A stretch of 64,000 bases of DNA from Dehalococcoidia bacterium (GCA_009379925.1 WHSU01000002.1:124001-188000); one strand, 5' to 3'; shown: positions 33,903-43,012, numbered from the stretch's first letter. Numbers and translations are program-made. The notes: generated from the sequence alone by a model not told the origin.

Positions 33903-34769
33903 ATGAACGACCCCCAGTACGCGAGCGTGGCCGTCGGTGACCACGTCCCAGCGCGCGAGCCGTTGCCACCGGAGCACGGCCATGACCGCTACGCCCTGGA
34001 TGTCCGCGACCTGTGGGCGGGCTACCCCGGCCAGCCCCCGGCCATCGAGGGGGTGGACCTGCGCGTGCCCGTCGGCGAGCTGGTGGGGCTGATCGGCCCC
34101 AACGGCGCGGGGAAGTCCACGCTGTTCAAGGCGATCCTCGGGCTGATCCGCCCGCAGCGCGGTGAAGTGCTGGCCTTCGGACGCCACATCGAGAAGGCCC
34201 GCGACGATATCGCGTACATGCCCCAGGTGGAGGAGGTGGACTGGGACTTCCCGGTCTCCGTCATGGACGTGGTGCTCATGGGGCGCTATCACGGGTTCCG
34301 CCCGTTCCGTCGCTGGAGCGCCGCCGACCGTTCCGCAGCCAGCGATGCGCTCGAGCGCGTCCACCTCTCCGAGTTCGCGGCCCGGCAGGTAGGGCGGCTC
34401 TCCGGCGGACAGCGCCGGCGCGTGCTGATGGCGCGCGCGATCGCCCGCGGCGCCCGTCTACTGCTGCTCGACGAACCGTTCGCGGGCCTCGATGCGGCGG
34501 TCCAGCACGACCTCGTCGCGATCCTCGATGAGCTGGCGCAGGGGGGCACCAGCGTGCTGCTGGCGACACACGACCTGACGTGCGTGGCGAACTCCTGCGA
34601 CGAGGCCGTCTGCCTCAACGGCCGCCTGATCGCCGCGGGCCGGCCGGCGGACGTGCTCACCCCGGAGATCCTCGCCGAGACCTTCCAGCGGCACCTGCTC
34701 ACGATCCCCGGCGTGCACGGTGGGGTGATCGAGGTGGGCGCGGCTGACGGCGCCCCGAGGGAGTCCTGA
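33903..34769 (+). CDS. Zn/Mn ABC transporter ATP-binding protein (ZnuC type)
   Basis: 288 residues. Walker A GPNGAGKST near 65, signature LSGGQRRRV, Walker B LLLLDEPFAGLD and switch His in LLATHDLT. The region MPQVEEVDWDFPVSVMDVV is typical of metal-type importers. A longer, non-conserved N-terminus contains an HDR-type histidine. ATG behind GGCGAGAGAGC. Second gene of the operon, 37 bases after the binding protein. Confidence 0.9.
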   Translation: MNDPQYASVAVGDHVPAREPLPPEHGHDRYALDVRDLWAGYPGQPPAIEGVDLRVPVGELVGLIGPNGAGKSTLFKAILGLIRPQRGEVLAFGRHIEKARDDIAYMPQVEEVDWDFPVSVMDVVLMGRYHGFRPFRRWSAADRSAASDALERVHLSEFAARQVGRLSGGQRRRVLMARAIARGARLLLLDEPFAGLDAAVQHDLVAILDELAQGGTSVLLATHDLTCVANSCDEAVCLNGRLIAAGRPADVLTPEILAETFQRHLLTIPGVHGGVIEVGAADGAPRES

Positions 34770-34770
34770 G

Positions 34771-35616
34771 GTGGTTGACTGGCTGCTGGACCCCTACGAC
34801 TTCGCGTTCATGCGGCGCGCGCTGCTGGTGCTGCTCGTGATCAGCGTCGTGGGCGGGGTCGTCGGCGCCTACGTGGTGCACAAGGGGCTCGCGTTCTCGG
34901 GCGACGCGCTGGCGCACTCCACGCTCGCCGGCGTAGCGGTCGCCTTCGTGAGCGGCGGGAACGTCAGCGTGGGCGCACTCGGCGCGGCGGTGGTGACCGC
35001 ACTCGGCATCGGTTGGACGCGCGAGCGGGCGCGCGTCTCCTACGACACGGCGATCGGCATCCTCTTCGTGGCGATGTTCTCCCTCGGCATCCTGATCCTG
35101 TCGAGGCGGACCGGATACACGCCGGACCTGATGTCCTTCGTCTTCGGCAACATCCTCGGTGTCTCACGCGCGGACCTTGTGGGCGCGGTCGTGCTCGGCG
35201 CCGGGGTGTTGCTCTTCGTCGCGGCCGCCTACCGAGAGTTGCTGTTCGTCGCGTACGATCCCGCGATGGCAGCGACGTCCGGCATCCCCTCGCGCCTCTA
35301 CCAGTACGCGATGCTGGTGATGATCGCCGTGGCGGTCGTGGTGGCGCTGAAGGCGATCGGCATCGTGCTGGTGAACGCGATGCTGATCATCCCCGCCGCT
35401 ACCGCGTCCCTGCTGGTACACCGCCTCCCGACGATCATGCTGCTCGGCATCGGCGTCGCGCTCGTCTCCTCGGTGGTGGGGCTGCACCTGTCGTACTACG
35501 GCCGTGTCGCGGCCAGCCCGGCGATCGTGCTCGCCGCCGCGGCGTGCTTCATCGGCGCGCTCGGCGTCACCTCCTGGCGCGCACGCCGCATCGTCGCGCC
35601 CCCGCCCGCCCGATGA
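34771..35616 (+). CDS. Zn/Mn ABC transporter permease (ZnuB type)
   Basis: 281 residues with about eight helices, ABC-3 family. GDALAHSTLAGVAVAF near 46 and GIVLVNAMLIIPAATA near 198 are the family marks. GTG start one base after the ATPase gene's stop, preceded by GAGGGAG. It forms the channel of the metal importer. Its stop overlaps the next ATG by four bases. Confidence 0.9.
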   Translation: MVDWLLDPYDFAFMRRALLVLLVISVVGGVVGAYVVHKGLAFSGDALAHSTLAGVAVAFVSGGNVSVGALGAAVVTALGIGWTRERARVSYDTAIGILFVAMFSLGILILSRRTGYTPDLMSFVFGNILGVSRADLVGAVVLGAGVLLFVAAAYRELLFVAYDPAMAATSGIPSRLYQYAMLVMIAVAVVVALKAIGIVLVNAMLIIPAATASLLVHRLPTIMLLGIGVALVSSVVGLHLSYYGRVAASPAIVLAAAACFIGALGVTSWRARRIVAPPPAR

Positions 35617-36068
35617 GCGGACCGCGCCCCGAGGACGCCGGGGAGGCCGGCGGCGAGGAACGCGACTGGCTCGCGCACCCTCGAGCGATGATCGTGCCGA
35701 TCTACCACGACGTCGGCTTCGACATCACGGACGGCGGCAAGGGCTGGGTTGAGATCACACTGCAGATCACAGAGCGGCTGCTCAACTCGGACGGCATCCT
35801 GCACGGCGGGCTCTGGACACTGATCGCCGACTCCGCCATGGGCGGCGCCATCCGCACGATGACCGGCGCGGACGAGCGCTGCATCACCGCGCAATCGGAC
35901 TACCGCTGGCTGCGCGCCATCGAGGGCGAGGTACTCCGCGCGACGGGCCGCGTACTGAAGCCCGGACGCCGCCTGTGGCATACCACCGTCGAGCTGACGG
36001 ACGCCTCGGGCCGCCTCGTGGGCACCGGCACGGGCACGTTCGTGGTGGTGAAGCGGGGCGAGGGGTAG
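35613..36068 (+). CDS. PaaI-family hot-dog thioesterase
   Basis: 151 residues, a single hot-dog domain. GILHGGLWTLIADSAMGGAI is the PaaI-type active-site helix, followed by QSDYRWLRAIEGEV and VGTGTGTFVVV. It would hydrolyse an acyl- or aryl-CoA. Its ATG overlaps the permease stop by four bases, which makes it the last gene of the metal transporter transcript, an unexpected neighbour for a thioesterase. Confidence 0.82.
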   Translation: MSGPRPEDAGEAGGEERDWLAHPRAMIVPIYHDVGFDITDGGKGWVEITLQITERLLNSDGILHGGLWTLIADSAMGGAIRTMTGADERCITAQSDYRWLRAIEGEVLRATGRVLKPGRRLWHTTVELTDASGRLVGTGTGTFVVVKRGEG

Positions 36069-36125
36069 CGAACGGCGTCTGCGCGGATTGACGGGGCGCA
36101 ACGTGACGTCGATCTGAGAGGATGG

Positions 36126-37262
36126 CTACTCCAACGGCACGGTCAGGAGCCATGGCCCGCTCTCGACCTGCAAAAGGCCCGGGATGGTCAACGTGAGCAC
36201 TTCCGCGTCTGTGGCCAGCGGTCCAACAAAGTCCCATTGCGAGTACCCGCCGCCCGGCGATCCGCTCACGTGGTGGAGATCGTAGCTCCGGCCTGTCTGA
36301 TCTTGGAGGGTCGCCACATTGCCCGGCGACCCGGAACCTGTGAACGAGGCCGACGACTCGATTCGCACGCTCACGAACCCCGGCTGTTCCTCGAGGACCG
36401 AGACGTTGTGAATCCTGGTCGCATCCGTCTCCACGTAAGGACTTGTCCAGCCGCTGGCCTCTGAAGGCGAGAGGCGCAGGACGGTATCGCCACCTACCCA
36501 TCTGGTCGCGCCCCCGAACGCGAGCAGCACCGCTCCGTCTTCTGGTCGGTCGATCATCACGGTCGCAGACAGTCCATCCTCAGGGAACGGCAGGTGGATT
36601 GCTGGTGCCGGGGGTTCGGCCGGGAGACCGTGTACTCCGTCCACATCGCCCTCCACGTGATACGTGACCGTGGTGGATGCCCGGGCCACATCGATCGCGT
36701 CGACGATATAACTCCAGCCGAACCCGGTGTCGATGCGCCGGCCGAGGAGGTCGGCGTACGGCAGCGTGAGATCGATGGGCTCATCTATGAGCGTCAGGCT
36801 GACCGCACGATGCTCGAACACGAGCACACCGTCGAGGTACTGCGAGTAGCGCATCGGTACCTGCGTGTCCGGGTCAAAGGCAGCAACGACTCGGTCCACG
36901 AAGGTATCGCTGGCGTCCGCGCAAAAGTCCGGCCCCAGTGGGCTGTCGGGCGCCACCGGGTTCGACACTTCGGAGCAGTCGCGAGTGAAGACAAACTCGT
37001 GCTCGAAGGCTCCAAGCTGCCTTTGCCCGGGCTCGGGTCCCAGCCAGGAACCGATCGACCGAAACCACACCCCGGGGATGTGGCATCCCTCGTCGCCGGT
37101 CGACGTGTCGCCTCGCGACGTACCCCCGACGTCACCATCCTCGTCGCGGAGGCTGTACAGCCATTCACTGCACCCGTTCCAATGCAACGTGGCGTACTCG
37201 GTGCGATCCCCGATGTGCTCTATCTCCCACTCCTGCACGAACGGCTCGTACTGAGGCGGGCC
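36126..37262 (-). CDS. Extracytoplasmic part of a split LuxR-type membrane regulator
   Basis: From about 37262 the frame encodes roughly 375 residues, beginning PPQYEPFVQEWEIEHIGDR and ending LLTVPLE. It is a beta-rich, secreted-looking domain with two Cys pairs (NGCSEW...EGCHIPG; TRDCSEV...PDFCADA). The frame has no start of its own: upstream it is nonsense, while the other frame carries the HTH and membrane helix. The two join perfectly after a one-base slip. It is therefore the C-terminal part of the gene at 37.2-37.6 kb. The fold is not recognised. Confidence 0.6.
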   Translation of the reverse strand, partial: GPPQYEPFVQEWEIEHIGDRTEYATLHWNGCSEWLYSLRDEDGDVGGTSRGDTSTGDEGCHIPGVWFRSIGSWLGPEPGQRQLGAFEHEFVFTRDCSEVSNPVAPDSPLGPDFCADASDTFVDRVVAAFDPDTQVPMRYSQYLDGVLVFEHRAVSLTLIDEPIDLTLPYADLLGRRIDTGFGWSYIVDAIDVARASTTVTYHVEGDVDGVHGLPAEPPAPAIHLPFPEDGLSATVMIDRPEDGAVLLAFGGATRWVGGDTVLRLSPSEASGWTSPYVETDATRIHNVSVLEEQPGFVSVRIESSASFTGSGSPGNVATLQDQTGRSYDLHHVSGSPGGGYSQWDFVGPLATDAEVLTLTIPGLLQVESGPWLLTVPLE

Positions 37263-37639
37263 GCCCCGGCCGGGATCGCGCCGCGCACTCCAATGAACGC
37301 GACGGCCGCTATAGCAGCAATCCCGGCGATGGATGCACCGCCAGCCGCGATTCCGAGGACCGGCAATCCCAGGAAACCCCGCATCAGTGAACGCAGGCGT
37401 GCCACGGGGCCGAAATGGGCACGGTACCACTCCGCCACTTCCTCGCGACGGCGCAGACCGAGTCGGGTCAGCAGTTCGGAGACGTGGTACTTCGCACCAT
37501 CGAGCGTGATCCCGAGTTCGTCCGCAATCTCCGAGTTCGTACGCCCAGCCGCCACCAGCCGCGCCACTTCGCGCTGACGGGGCGTGATGGCCTCCGGAGA
37601 TATTGGGGAGATCGGGCTCATCGCTTCACGACTGTCCAT
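37220..37639 (-). CDS. LuxR-type HTH plus membrane anchor (N-terminal part, frameshifted)
   Basis: About 140 residues from the ATG at 37639. A GerE/LuxR HTH (ITPRQREVARLVAAGRTNSE, then LDGAKYHVSELLTRLGL) is followed by one or two hydrophobic helices (LGLPVLGIAAGGASIAGIAA, then IAAVAFIGV). The frame stops at 37220 after a stretch with no conserved look, while frame -1 continues as a secreted domain. Intact, this would be a one-component transmembrane regulator (like ToxR/CadC) but with a LuxR HTH. The slip is near a C/G-rich run (about 37255-37270). A sequencing error, a true mutation or programmed slippage are all possible. A leaderless -10 (TAGCGT) lies at 37647-37652. Confidence 0.65.
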   Translation of the reverse strand: MDSREAMSPISPISPEAITPRQREVARLVAAGRTNSEIADELGITLDGAKYHVSELLTRLGLRRREEVAEWYRAHFGPVARLRSLMRGFLGLPVLGIAAGGASIAGIAAIAAVAFIGVRGAIPAGAARLSTSRSCRSGR

Positions 37640-37646
37640 GCACGCT

Positions 37647-37652
37647 ACGCTA
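37647..37652 (-). promoter_or_regulatory. -10 box TAGCGT of a leaderless promoter
   Basis: On the minus strand TAGCGT ends seven bases before the ATG at 37639; the sequence repeats as TAGCGTAGCGT. Confidence 0.4.
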
Positions 37653-37810
37653 CGCTCGAAACCTGCGAGGCATCCTACCCGATCGTTATGTAATGTCTCG
37701 ATACCCATCAGGGAAACCCCACGTTGAGCGGGGTTGGTGGCTCCCGTACGCTGAAGGGGACGGCGCACGGATGACGCCGCTCGCGGCCTCGATGGAGGCG
37801 CTCCGCAAAG

Positions 37811-39310
37811 ATGCGCTGGACGGGTGTCCCTATCAGCATGCCCGCGCAACCAGACGAGCCCCCCGACAAGCCCGACAGGCCGGCGAAGCCGCAGCGCCCA
37901 CCGGTCGACCGGAAGGCGCGCCTCGGCATCCCCGCGAAGCGGCCGCAGAAGCAGCCGGCCGAGGAGCGCACAGGCAACTGGGAAGAGGTGTTCTCCCTCT
38001 TCGACCCGGAGGTCGCGAAGGCCGAGGCGATGCGCTGCATCCAGTGCCCGGCCGCGCCCTGCCAGAAGGCCTGCCCGGTCCACAACGACATCCCCGCTGC
38101 CTTCTGGCTGCTGGAGCAGGGCGACTTCGACGCCGCGGCCAACGTCTTCCGCGAGACCAGCGAACTGCCCGAGATGTGCGGCCGCCTCTGCCCGCAGGAG
38201 CGGCTCTGCGAGGGTCATTGCGTGGTCGGCAAGCACGCGCTCCCGGTCGCTATCGGCAAGCTCGAGACGTTCACCACGGAGTGGCAACGCGTCCACGGCG
38301 GCGCACCCTCGCCCGAGGTGGCACCGAGCACCGGCAAGCGTGTCGCCGTCGTCGGAAGCGGGCCCGCGGGCATCGGCGCCGCGGAACGCCTGGCGCGCCT
38401 CGGACACGGCGTCGTGATGTTCGAGGCGTGGCCGGAGCCCGGTGGCGTGCTGCTGTACGGCATCCCGGACTTCAAGCAGAATAAGCCCGCCGTCGCCCGC
38501 AAGTTCGATGACCTGCGCTACCTCGGCGTTGAGCTGCGCACCAGCGTCCGCATCGGCGAGGACCTCGAGTGGACCGCGCTGCGCGACGAGTTCGACGCGG
38601 TGTTCCTCGGCTTCGGTGCTTCCGAGGGCGCGACGCTGGGCATCCCTAATGAGGACGCGGCCGGCGTCTACAGCGCTACGCCGTTCCTCGTGCGCGCCAA
38701 CCTCGAACCGGCGCAGCTCGCTGAGCAGTACCGCCACCCACTGCCACCGATGCGGCGCGTGGTCGTCGTCGGCGGCGGCGACACCTCGATGGACTGCGTG
38801 CGCTCGGCCGTCCGCCTGGGCGCGCAGGAGGTCACGCTGATCTATCGCCGCACCGAGGCTGAGATGCAGGGGCGGGCCGAAGAGCGCCACCATGCGGCAG
38901 AAGAGGGCGTGCGCTTCGAATACCTGACGTCACCCCTCGAGGTGCTGACCGGCGAGGGCGCCTGCGTGCGCGCCCTGCGCTGCCAGCGCATGCGCCTGGG
39001 CGAACCGGACGACACCAGCCGTGCCCGCCCGCAGCCCGAGCCGGGCTCGGAGTTCGACATCGAGTGCGACGCCATCGTCACCGCCGTCGGCTACAACGTG
39101 GATGACGAGTGGGGCGACATCGAGCCCTCGTTGGTGCGCGACCGCTGGGACCGCGTGGTGGTCGAGCCGGACACCATGCGCACGAACCTCCGAAGCGTGT
39201 TCGCGGGCGGCGACGACGTGAACGGCGCCGACCTCGTGGTCACGGCGCTCGCGGACGGCCAGCGCGCCGCCGCCGCTATCGACGAATACTTGCGCACCGG
39301 CGACTGGTAG
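37811..39310 (+). CDS. GltD-like NAD(P)H oxidoreductase (glutamate synthase small-subunit type)
   Basis: 499 residues. N-terminal cysteines (CIQCPAAPCQKACPVHN and CGRLCPQERLCEGHC) bind two 4Fe-4S clusters. Then come an FAD loop (VAVVGSGPAGIGAAERLARL) and an NAD(P) loop (VVVVGGGDTSMDCVRSAVRL). GltD and related proteins pass electrons from NAD(P)H to a partner: glutamate synthase, dihydropyrimidine dehydrogenase or NfnB. No GltB or other partner is nearby. The first ~40 residues are Pro/Lys-rich and unusual. Start uncertain; ATG 37838 would remove nine residues. Confidence 0.85.
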   Translation: MRWTGVPISMPAQPDEPPDKPDRPAKPQRPPVDRKARLGIPAKRPQKQPAEERTGNWEEVFSLFDPEVAKAEAMRCIQCPAAPCQKACPVHNDIPAAFWLLEQGDFDAAANVFRETSELPEMCGRLCPQERLCEGHCVVGKHALPVAIGKLETFTTEWQRVHGGAPSPEVAPSTGKRVAVVGSGPAGIGAAERLARLGHGVVMFEAWPEPGGVLLYGIPDFKQNKPAVARKFDDLRYLGVELRTSVRIGEDLEWTALRDEFDAVFLGFGASEGATLGIPNEDAAGVYSATPFLVRANLEPAQLAEQYRHPLPPMRRVVVVGGGDTSMDCVRSAVRLGAQEVTLIYRRTEAEMQGRAEERHHAAEEGVRFEYLTSPLEVLTGEGACVRALRCQRMRLGEPDDTSRARPQPEPGSEFDIECDAIVTAVGYNVDDEWGDIEPSLVRDRWDRVVVEPDTMRTNLRSVFAGGDDVNGADLVVTALADGQRAAAAIDEYLRTGDW

Positions 39311-39436
39311 CCGGCGCCCCACATCGAGGTCCGGGAACGCGTCGAGGCGGCGCGAGCGCGCTGGTACACTCGTGCGTGCCCACCATCAAGCAACAACTCG
39401 CCGCATACGCGGCGTCAGCGTGCGAAGGAGACACCC

Positions 39437-39883
39437 ATGAGCATCGAGGTTGGCCAGGAGGCCCCGGACTTCACGCTGCGCAACCAGGACCGCGAGGACG
39501 TCACGCTCTCCAGTTTCCGCGGCCAGCCCGTGGTGCTGGTGTTCTACCCCTTCGACTTCTCGCCGCCCTGCACCCAGGAGCACTGCGAGATCCGGGACGA
39601 CTACCAGTCGTGGACGGACAAGGGCGCGAAGGTGCTGGGCGTTAGTGGGGACTCCTTCTTCGTGCACAAGGCCTTCCGCGAGCAGCAGGACCTCCAGCAC
39701 GACCTGCTCTCCGACATGGGCGGCGCCGTCTCGCGGCAGTACGAGACCTGGAACGACACCGCCCACGCCTCCGAGCGCCGCACCGTCGTTATCGACCCGG
39801 ACGGCAAGGTCGTCTTCACCACGAAGAGTGGCAGCCTTCCGGAGGTCCGCGACCACTCCACCATCGAAGGTTACCTGTCGTAA
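39437..39883 (+). CDS. Peroxiredoxin (AhpE/BCP type)
   Basis: 148 residues, thioredoxin fold. The active site is P38-x3-S42-x2-C45, where Thr is the usual third residue; Cys45 is the peroxidatic Cys and Cys50 may resolve. The downstream Arg is in SERRTVVIDPDGKVVF. It would reduce peroxides in the cytoplasm. ATG behind AAGGAGA; TACACT about 67 bases upstream may be the -10. Confidence 0.88.
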   Translation: MSIEVGQEAPDFTLRNQDREDVTLSSFRGQPVVLVFYPFDFSPPCTQEHCEIRDDYQSWTDKGAKVLGVSGDSFFVHKAFREQQDLQHDLLSDMGGAVSRQYETWNDTAHASERRTVVIDPDGKVVFTTKSGSLPEVRDHSTIEGYLS

Positions 39884-39959
39884 CGAGCGGGGGCCCGCGC
39901 ATCGTGGACGCTGGCGCGCCCGGCAGCACCGCGTTACCGTCGGGGGCGAGGAGCGACGC

Positions 39960-40331
39960 ATGGAGCGCAGGCTCGCCCGCACGGCCGACGGCAGCTACTG
40001 CCCGGTGCGCGCCACGCTCGCGCTCGTCGGCCAGAAGTGGGTACCGCGCATCATCTACGAACTGATGCGCGGCAAACTTCGCTTCAATGAGCTGGCCACC
40101 GAGGTCGGCGGGTGTAACTCGCGCACACTGCGCGACCGCCTGAAGGCGCTGGAGGAGATGGGCATCGTGTCGCGACGGGTCGTCACCGATACGCCTCCGT
40201 GGGTGGAGTACGAACTGACCCCGCGCGGCCGCGAGCTAGCCGCTGCCCTGGAGCCCCTTGCCTCATGGGGGCGCGCCCACCTCTCGGCTGCCGATACCGT
40301 CGCACTCGCCACCATCGCGGCCGAGGCCTAA
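39960..40331 (+). CDS. HxlR-family transcriptional regulator
   Basis: 123 residues. The HxlR core is YCPVRATLALVGQKWVPRII with a Cys near the start, then LRFNELATEVGGCNSRTLRDRL (recognition helix) and the beta wing. Members sense electrophiles or disulfide stress through the N-terminal Cys. It lies 76 bases after the peroxiredoxin, a plausible regulator of it. ATG behind GAGGAG. Confidence 0.87.
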   Translation: MERRLARTADGSYCPVRATLALVGQKWVPRIIYELMRGKLRFNELATEVGGCNSRTLRDRLKALEEMGIVSRRVVTDTPPWVEYELTPRGRELAAALEPLASWGRAHLSAADTVALATIAAEA

Positions 40332-40338
40332 GCGGCGC

Positions 40339-40761
40339 ATGGCCTGGAGCGACACGCGCGTGGACTTCGCGACGATGCAACGCGGCGAACGAGTCCCCCC
40401 GTTCGTGTTGTGCGTGGACGCGGACGCCGTCCGCGCCTACCTCGATGCGACGGGTGAGGCGCGCGAGGGGCTGTGGGAGCAGTGCGTGCCCCCGCTGGCG
40501 CTCGGCGCCCTGGCGCTTGGCGGACTGATGGACCGCGTCCAGGTACCGGGCGGACTCGTCCACACCGGCCAGGAGTACCAGTTCCGCGGCCTCGTACCCA
40601 TCGGCGCCCCGGTGGAGGTGCAGATCTCCGTGGCGGCGCGGAGCGAACGTCGGGGCGCGGTGATCACCATCTTCGAAACTGAGTTGCGCCTCGATGGCGA
40701 AGTAGTGGGCACCGGCCGCACCAATGTGATGATGGCCGCGGACGGGGACCTGCCGCTGTGA
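40339..40761 (+). CDS. MaoC-like hydratase subunit A (N-terminal type)
   Basis: 140 residues with a hot-dog shape but no catalytic Asp-x4-His, as in the non-catalytic halves of heteromeric MaoC dehydratases (FAS1-like N-domain). A GLVHTGQEYQFRGLVPIG block is characteristic. It overlaps the next gene by four bases (GTGA), so the two products are made together and likely form one enzyme. Confidence 0.78.
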   Translation: MAWSDTRVDFATMQRGERVPPFVLCVDADAVRAYLDATGEAREGLWEQCVPPLALGALALGGLMDRVQVPGGLVHTGQEYQFRGLVPIGAPVEVQISVAARSERRGAVITIFETELRLDGEVVGTGRTNVMMAADGDLPL

Positions 40762-41159
40762 CCGCGAGGAGCACCGCGGGCGCCCCCCAGGTCGAGCCGG
40801 TCACCCGGCTGATCGACCAGCCTCGGATGGACCGCTACGCCGAGGCGGCGAACGACCCGAATCCGATCCACCGTGAGACACCGGAGGCGCTACTCGGCCA
40901 GTTTGGCCGCCCCATCGCGCACGGGATGCTGTTGCTGGGGCTCGTCTCCGAGGCGATGACGCGCGCCTTCGGGGAGCGGTGGGCGACGGGCGGCAATCTG
41001 AAGGTGCGCTGGCGCGCGCCGGCGCTGCCGCCCGTCACGGTGACTGCCCGCGCCTCGCTGAAGTCGGAGCGCGACGGTGTCGCCGCCTACGACGTGGCGG
41101 TGGAAGACGAGCACGGCGAGGTGCTGCTGACCGGCACCGCGAGCGCCCCGTACGCCTGA
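40758..41159 (+). CDS. MaoC-like hydratase subunit B (catalytic)
   Basis: 133 residues with the hydratase motif YAEAANDPNPIHRE (Asp...His) and the matching FGRPIAHGMLLLGL helix. Pairs with the preceding gene. It would hydrate an enoyl-CoA or enoyl-ACP. GTG start. Followed four bases later by a thioesterase gene. Confidence 0.82.
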   Translation: MTARSTAGAPQVEPVTRLIDQPRMDRYAEAANDPNPIHRETPEALLGQFGRPIAHGMLLLGLVSEAMTRAFGERWATGGNLKVRWRAPALPPVTVTARASLKSERDGVAAYDVAVEDEHGEVLLTGTASAPYA

Positions 41160-41163
41160 CATC

Positions 41164-41640
41164 GTGCCCGCACGGCCGCCCACGGAGCCCACGCCGCCGC
41201 TCGGCCTCGAGCTGTACGAGCAGTACTGCTTTGCCTGCGGCCGCCAGAACCCGCTGGGCCTCCAGCTGCGCTTTGACCGCGATGCGGAGGGGGTTGTCGC
41301 CCGCTACGAGCCTCGCCGCGAGGACCAGGGCTTCCCCGGCGTGATGCACGGCGGGGTGGCCACGGCGCTGCTCGACGAGTCGATGGCCTGGGCGATGTAC
41401 GCCGCCGGCCTCGCGTTGGGACTCACCGCGAAGATGGAGATGCGCTTTCGCCGCCCCGTCCCGCTCGACGCGCCCCTCACGGTCCGTGCCCGCCTCTCCC
41501 ACGTGCGCGGCCGCCGCATCGAGGCCGCGGCGACCCTCGACAGCGAGGACGGCGCGCGGCTGGTGGAGGCGTCGGCGCTGTTCCTGCGGCTGCCGCGGGA
41601 GGAAGAAGCGAAGCTGCTCGCGGCCATCGGCTGGGGGTAG
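41164..41640 (+). CDS. Hot-dog thioesterase (PaaI/DUF4442-like)
   Basis: 158 residues. CFACGRQNPLGLQLRF, followed by GVMHGGVATALLDESMAWAM, is the common hot-dog thioesterase signature with the active-site helix. It ends a three-gene acyl-CoA unit with the two MaoC genes. Its stop is six bases from the convergent MFS stop. GTG start. Confidence 0.83.
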   Translation: MPARPPTEPTPPLGLELYEQYCFACGRQNPLGLQLRFDRDAEGVVARYEPRREDQGFPGVMHGGVATALLDESMAWAMYAAGLALGLTAKMEMRFRRPVPLDAPLTVRARLSHVRGRRIEAAATLDSEDGARLVEASALFLRLPREEEAKLLAAIGWG

Positions 41641-41646
41641 GCGCGC

Positions 41647-42960
41647 TCAGTCGCCGCCGGCGGCGGTGGCGGCAACGGCAGGCGCTCGGAAGGTCCCGTG
41701 CCGCAGCAGGTGCTTCAGGTCGGGCAAGCCGAAGATGGCACCGGCGAACACAGCGGTCCAGAGCAGACCGGGCCCCACGAGTAGTACCCGGATCCCGATG
41801 CCATCGGCCAGCCAGCCGAACCCGAAGTTGAGAAACGCCATATGGCTCGCGGTGAGCATGATGTAGATCGACATCACGCGCCCACGCACGGTGTCCGGGA
41901 CGATCTGCTGGACCAGCGTGGCCGAGAGCGCCATGTACGTCGCCTGCGCCCCACCCGCCAGCGCCGCACCGAGGATGGCCATCAGCGGCGTCGGCGCCAG
42001 CCCGAGCACCACCATCCCTGCACCACTCAGAGCACCCGAGAGCGCCATCACCGACCCCTGGATGCGCTGCGACCGCACCAGCGACAGCGCAAGGGTGCCC
42101 GCGACCGCGCCCGTCCCGATTGCGATGAGGATCGCGGTGTACGTCCGGCTCCCTCCTCCGAGCTGGGTCGAGAGCATGGGCATCAGCGAGTCGAAGGCCA
42201 TGGTCAGCGCGCAGTGCGCCGTGACCAGCACGAGCAGCATCACGACGCGCGGGTCGGACTCGATGTAGCGCAGGCCATCGCGGATGTCGCGTCCCGTCCG
42301 GCGGACGAGTGCGGTCGCCGAGAGACCGGCCTGCGAGGCCACGGCGCTGCGCGATGGAGCGATGCGCATCAGCGCCGCGATCCCGGCGGTCGACAGCGCC
42401 GCCGACAGCAGGAACACAGCGCCCGCACCGATCATCTCCAGCAGGATGCCGCCGACCAGCGGCCCCGCGATGCGCGAACCATGCACGGAGATACTGGTCA
42501 TCGCGATCGCGTTCAGCAGGTGTTCCGGCGGGACGAGGTTCGGCACCATGGCCGTCTCAGCTGGCCTCGAGACCGCTCGGCCCATACCGCCGGTGAGCGC
42601 CAGCGCGACCACGTGCCAGGTGGCGACGGCGCCGGCGAACGCGATCACACCGAGGGCCAGCGCGGACAGGGCGCCGATCACACCGCCGAGGACCGCCATG
42701 CGCCGCCGGTCGACCCGATCCGCAACCGCCCCGGCGACCGGCGCGAACAGGTTCGAGATCATGCCGGCCATCGTCACCAGCCCGACCGCGGCGGCGGAGT
42801 CCGTGAGTTCGAACACCAGCCAGCCGCGGCCCAGGATCATGGCCCAGTTCGAGGCGGCAGCGAAGAACGAGTTGGTGAAGAGCAGCCGGAAGTCGCGCGA
42901 CTGGAACGCGGGCAACCGGCTCTGTGGAGGGAGGCCGGGTGCGGCCTCGGTCGTGCTCAC
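41647..42960 (-). CDS. MFS transporter (MFS_3 / EntS-like)
   Basis: 437 residues with twelve predicted helices. VADRVDRRRMAVLGG is the loop 2-3 motif A variant, and the second half has VRGRVMSIYIML, as in enterobactin-type exporters. It is related to the partial transporter at the window's left edge. Substrate unknown. ATG, or a GTG just before it, behind a weak ribosome site. The C-terminal tail is Ala-rich. Confidence 0.85.
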   Translation of the reverse strand: MSTTEAAPGLPPQSRLPAFQSRDFRLLFTNSFFAAASNWAMILGRGWLVFELTDSAAAVGLVTMAGMISNLFAPVAGAVADRVDRRRMAVLGGVIGALSALALGVIAFAGAVATWHVVALALTGGMGRAVSRPAETAMVPNLVPPEHLLNAIAMTSISVHGSRIAGPLVGGILLEMIGAGAVFLLSAALSTAGIAALMRIAPSRSAVASQAGLSATALVRRTGRDIRDGLRYIESDPRVVMLLVLVTAHCALTMAFDSLMPMLSTQLGGGSRTYTAILIAIGTGAVAGTLALSLVRSQRIQGSVMALSGALSGAGMVVLGLAPTPLMAILGAALAGGAQATYMALSATLVQQIVPDTVRGRVMSIYIMLTASHMAFLNFGFGWLADGIGIRVLLVGPGLLWTAVFAGAIFGLPDLKHLLRHGTFRAPAVAATAAGGD

Positions 42961-43012
42961 GGTCGAGGGAGTCTACCACCGCCTGCGCATCCGCAACGCG
43001 GGCCATCGGGGG

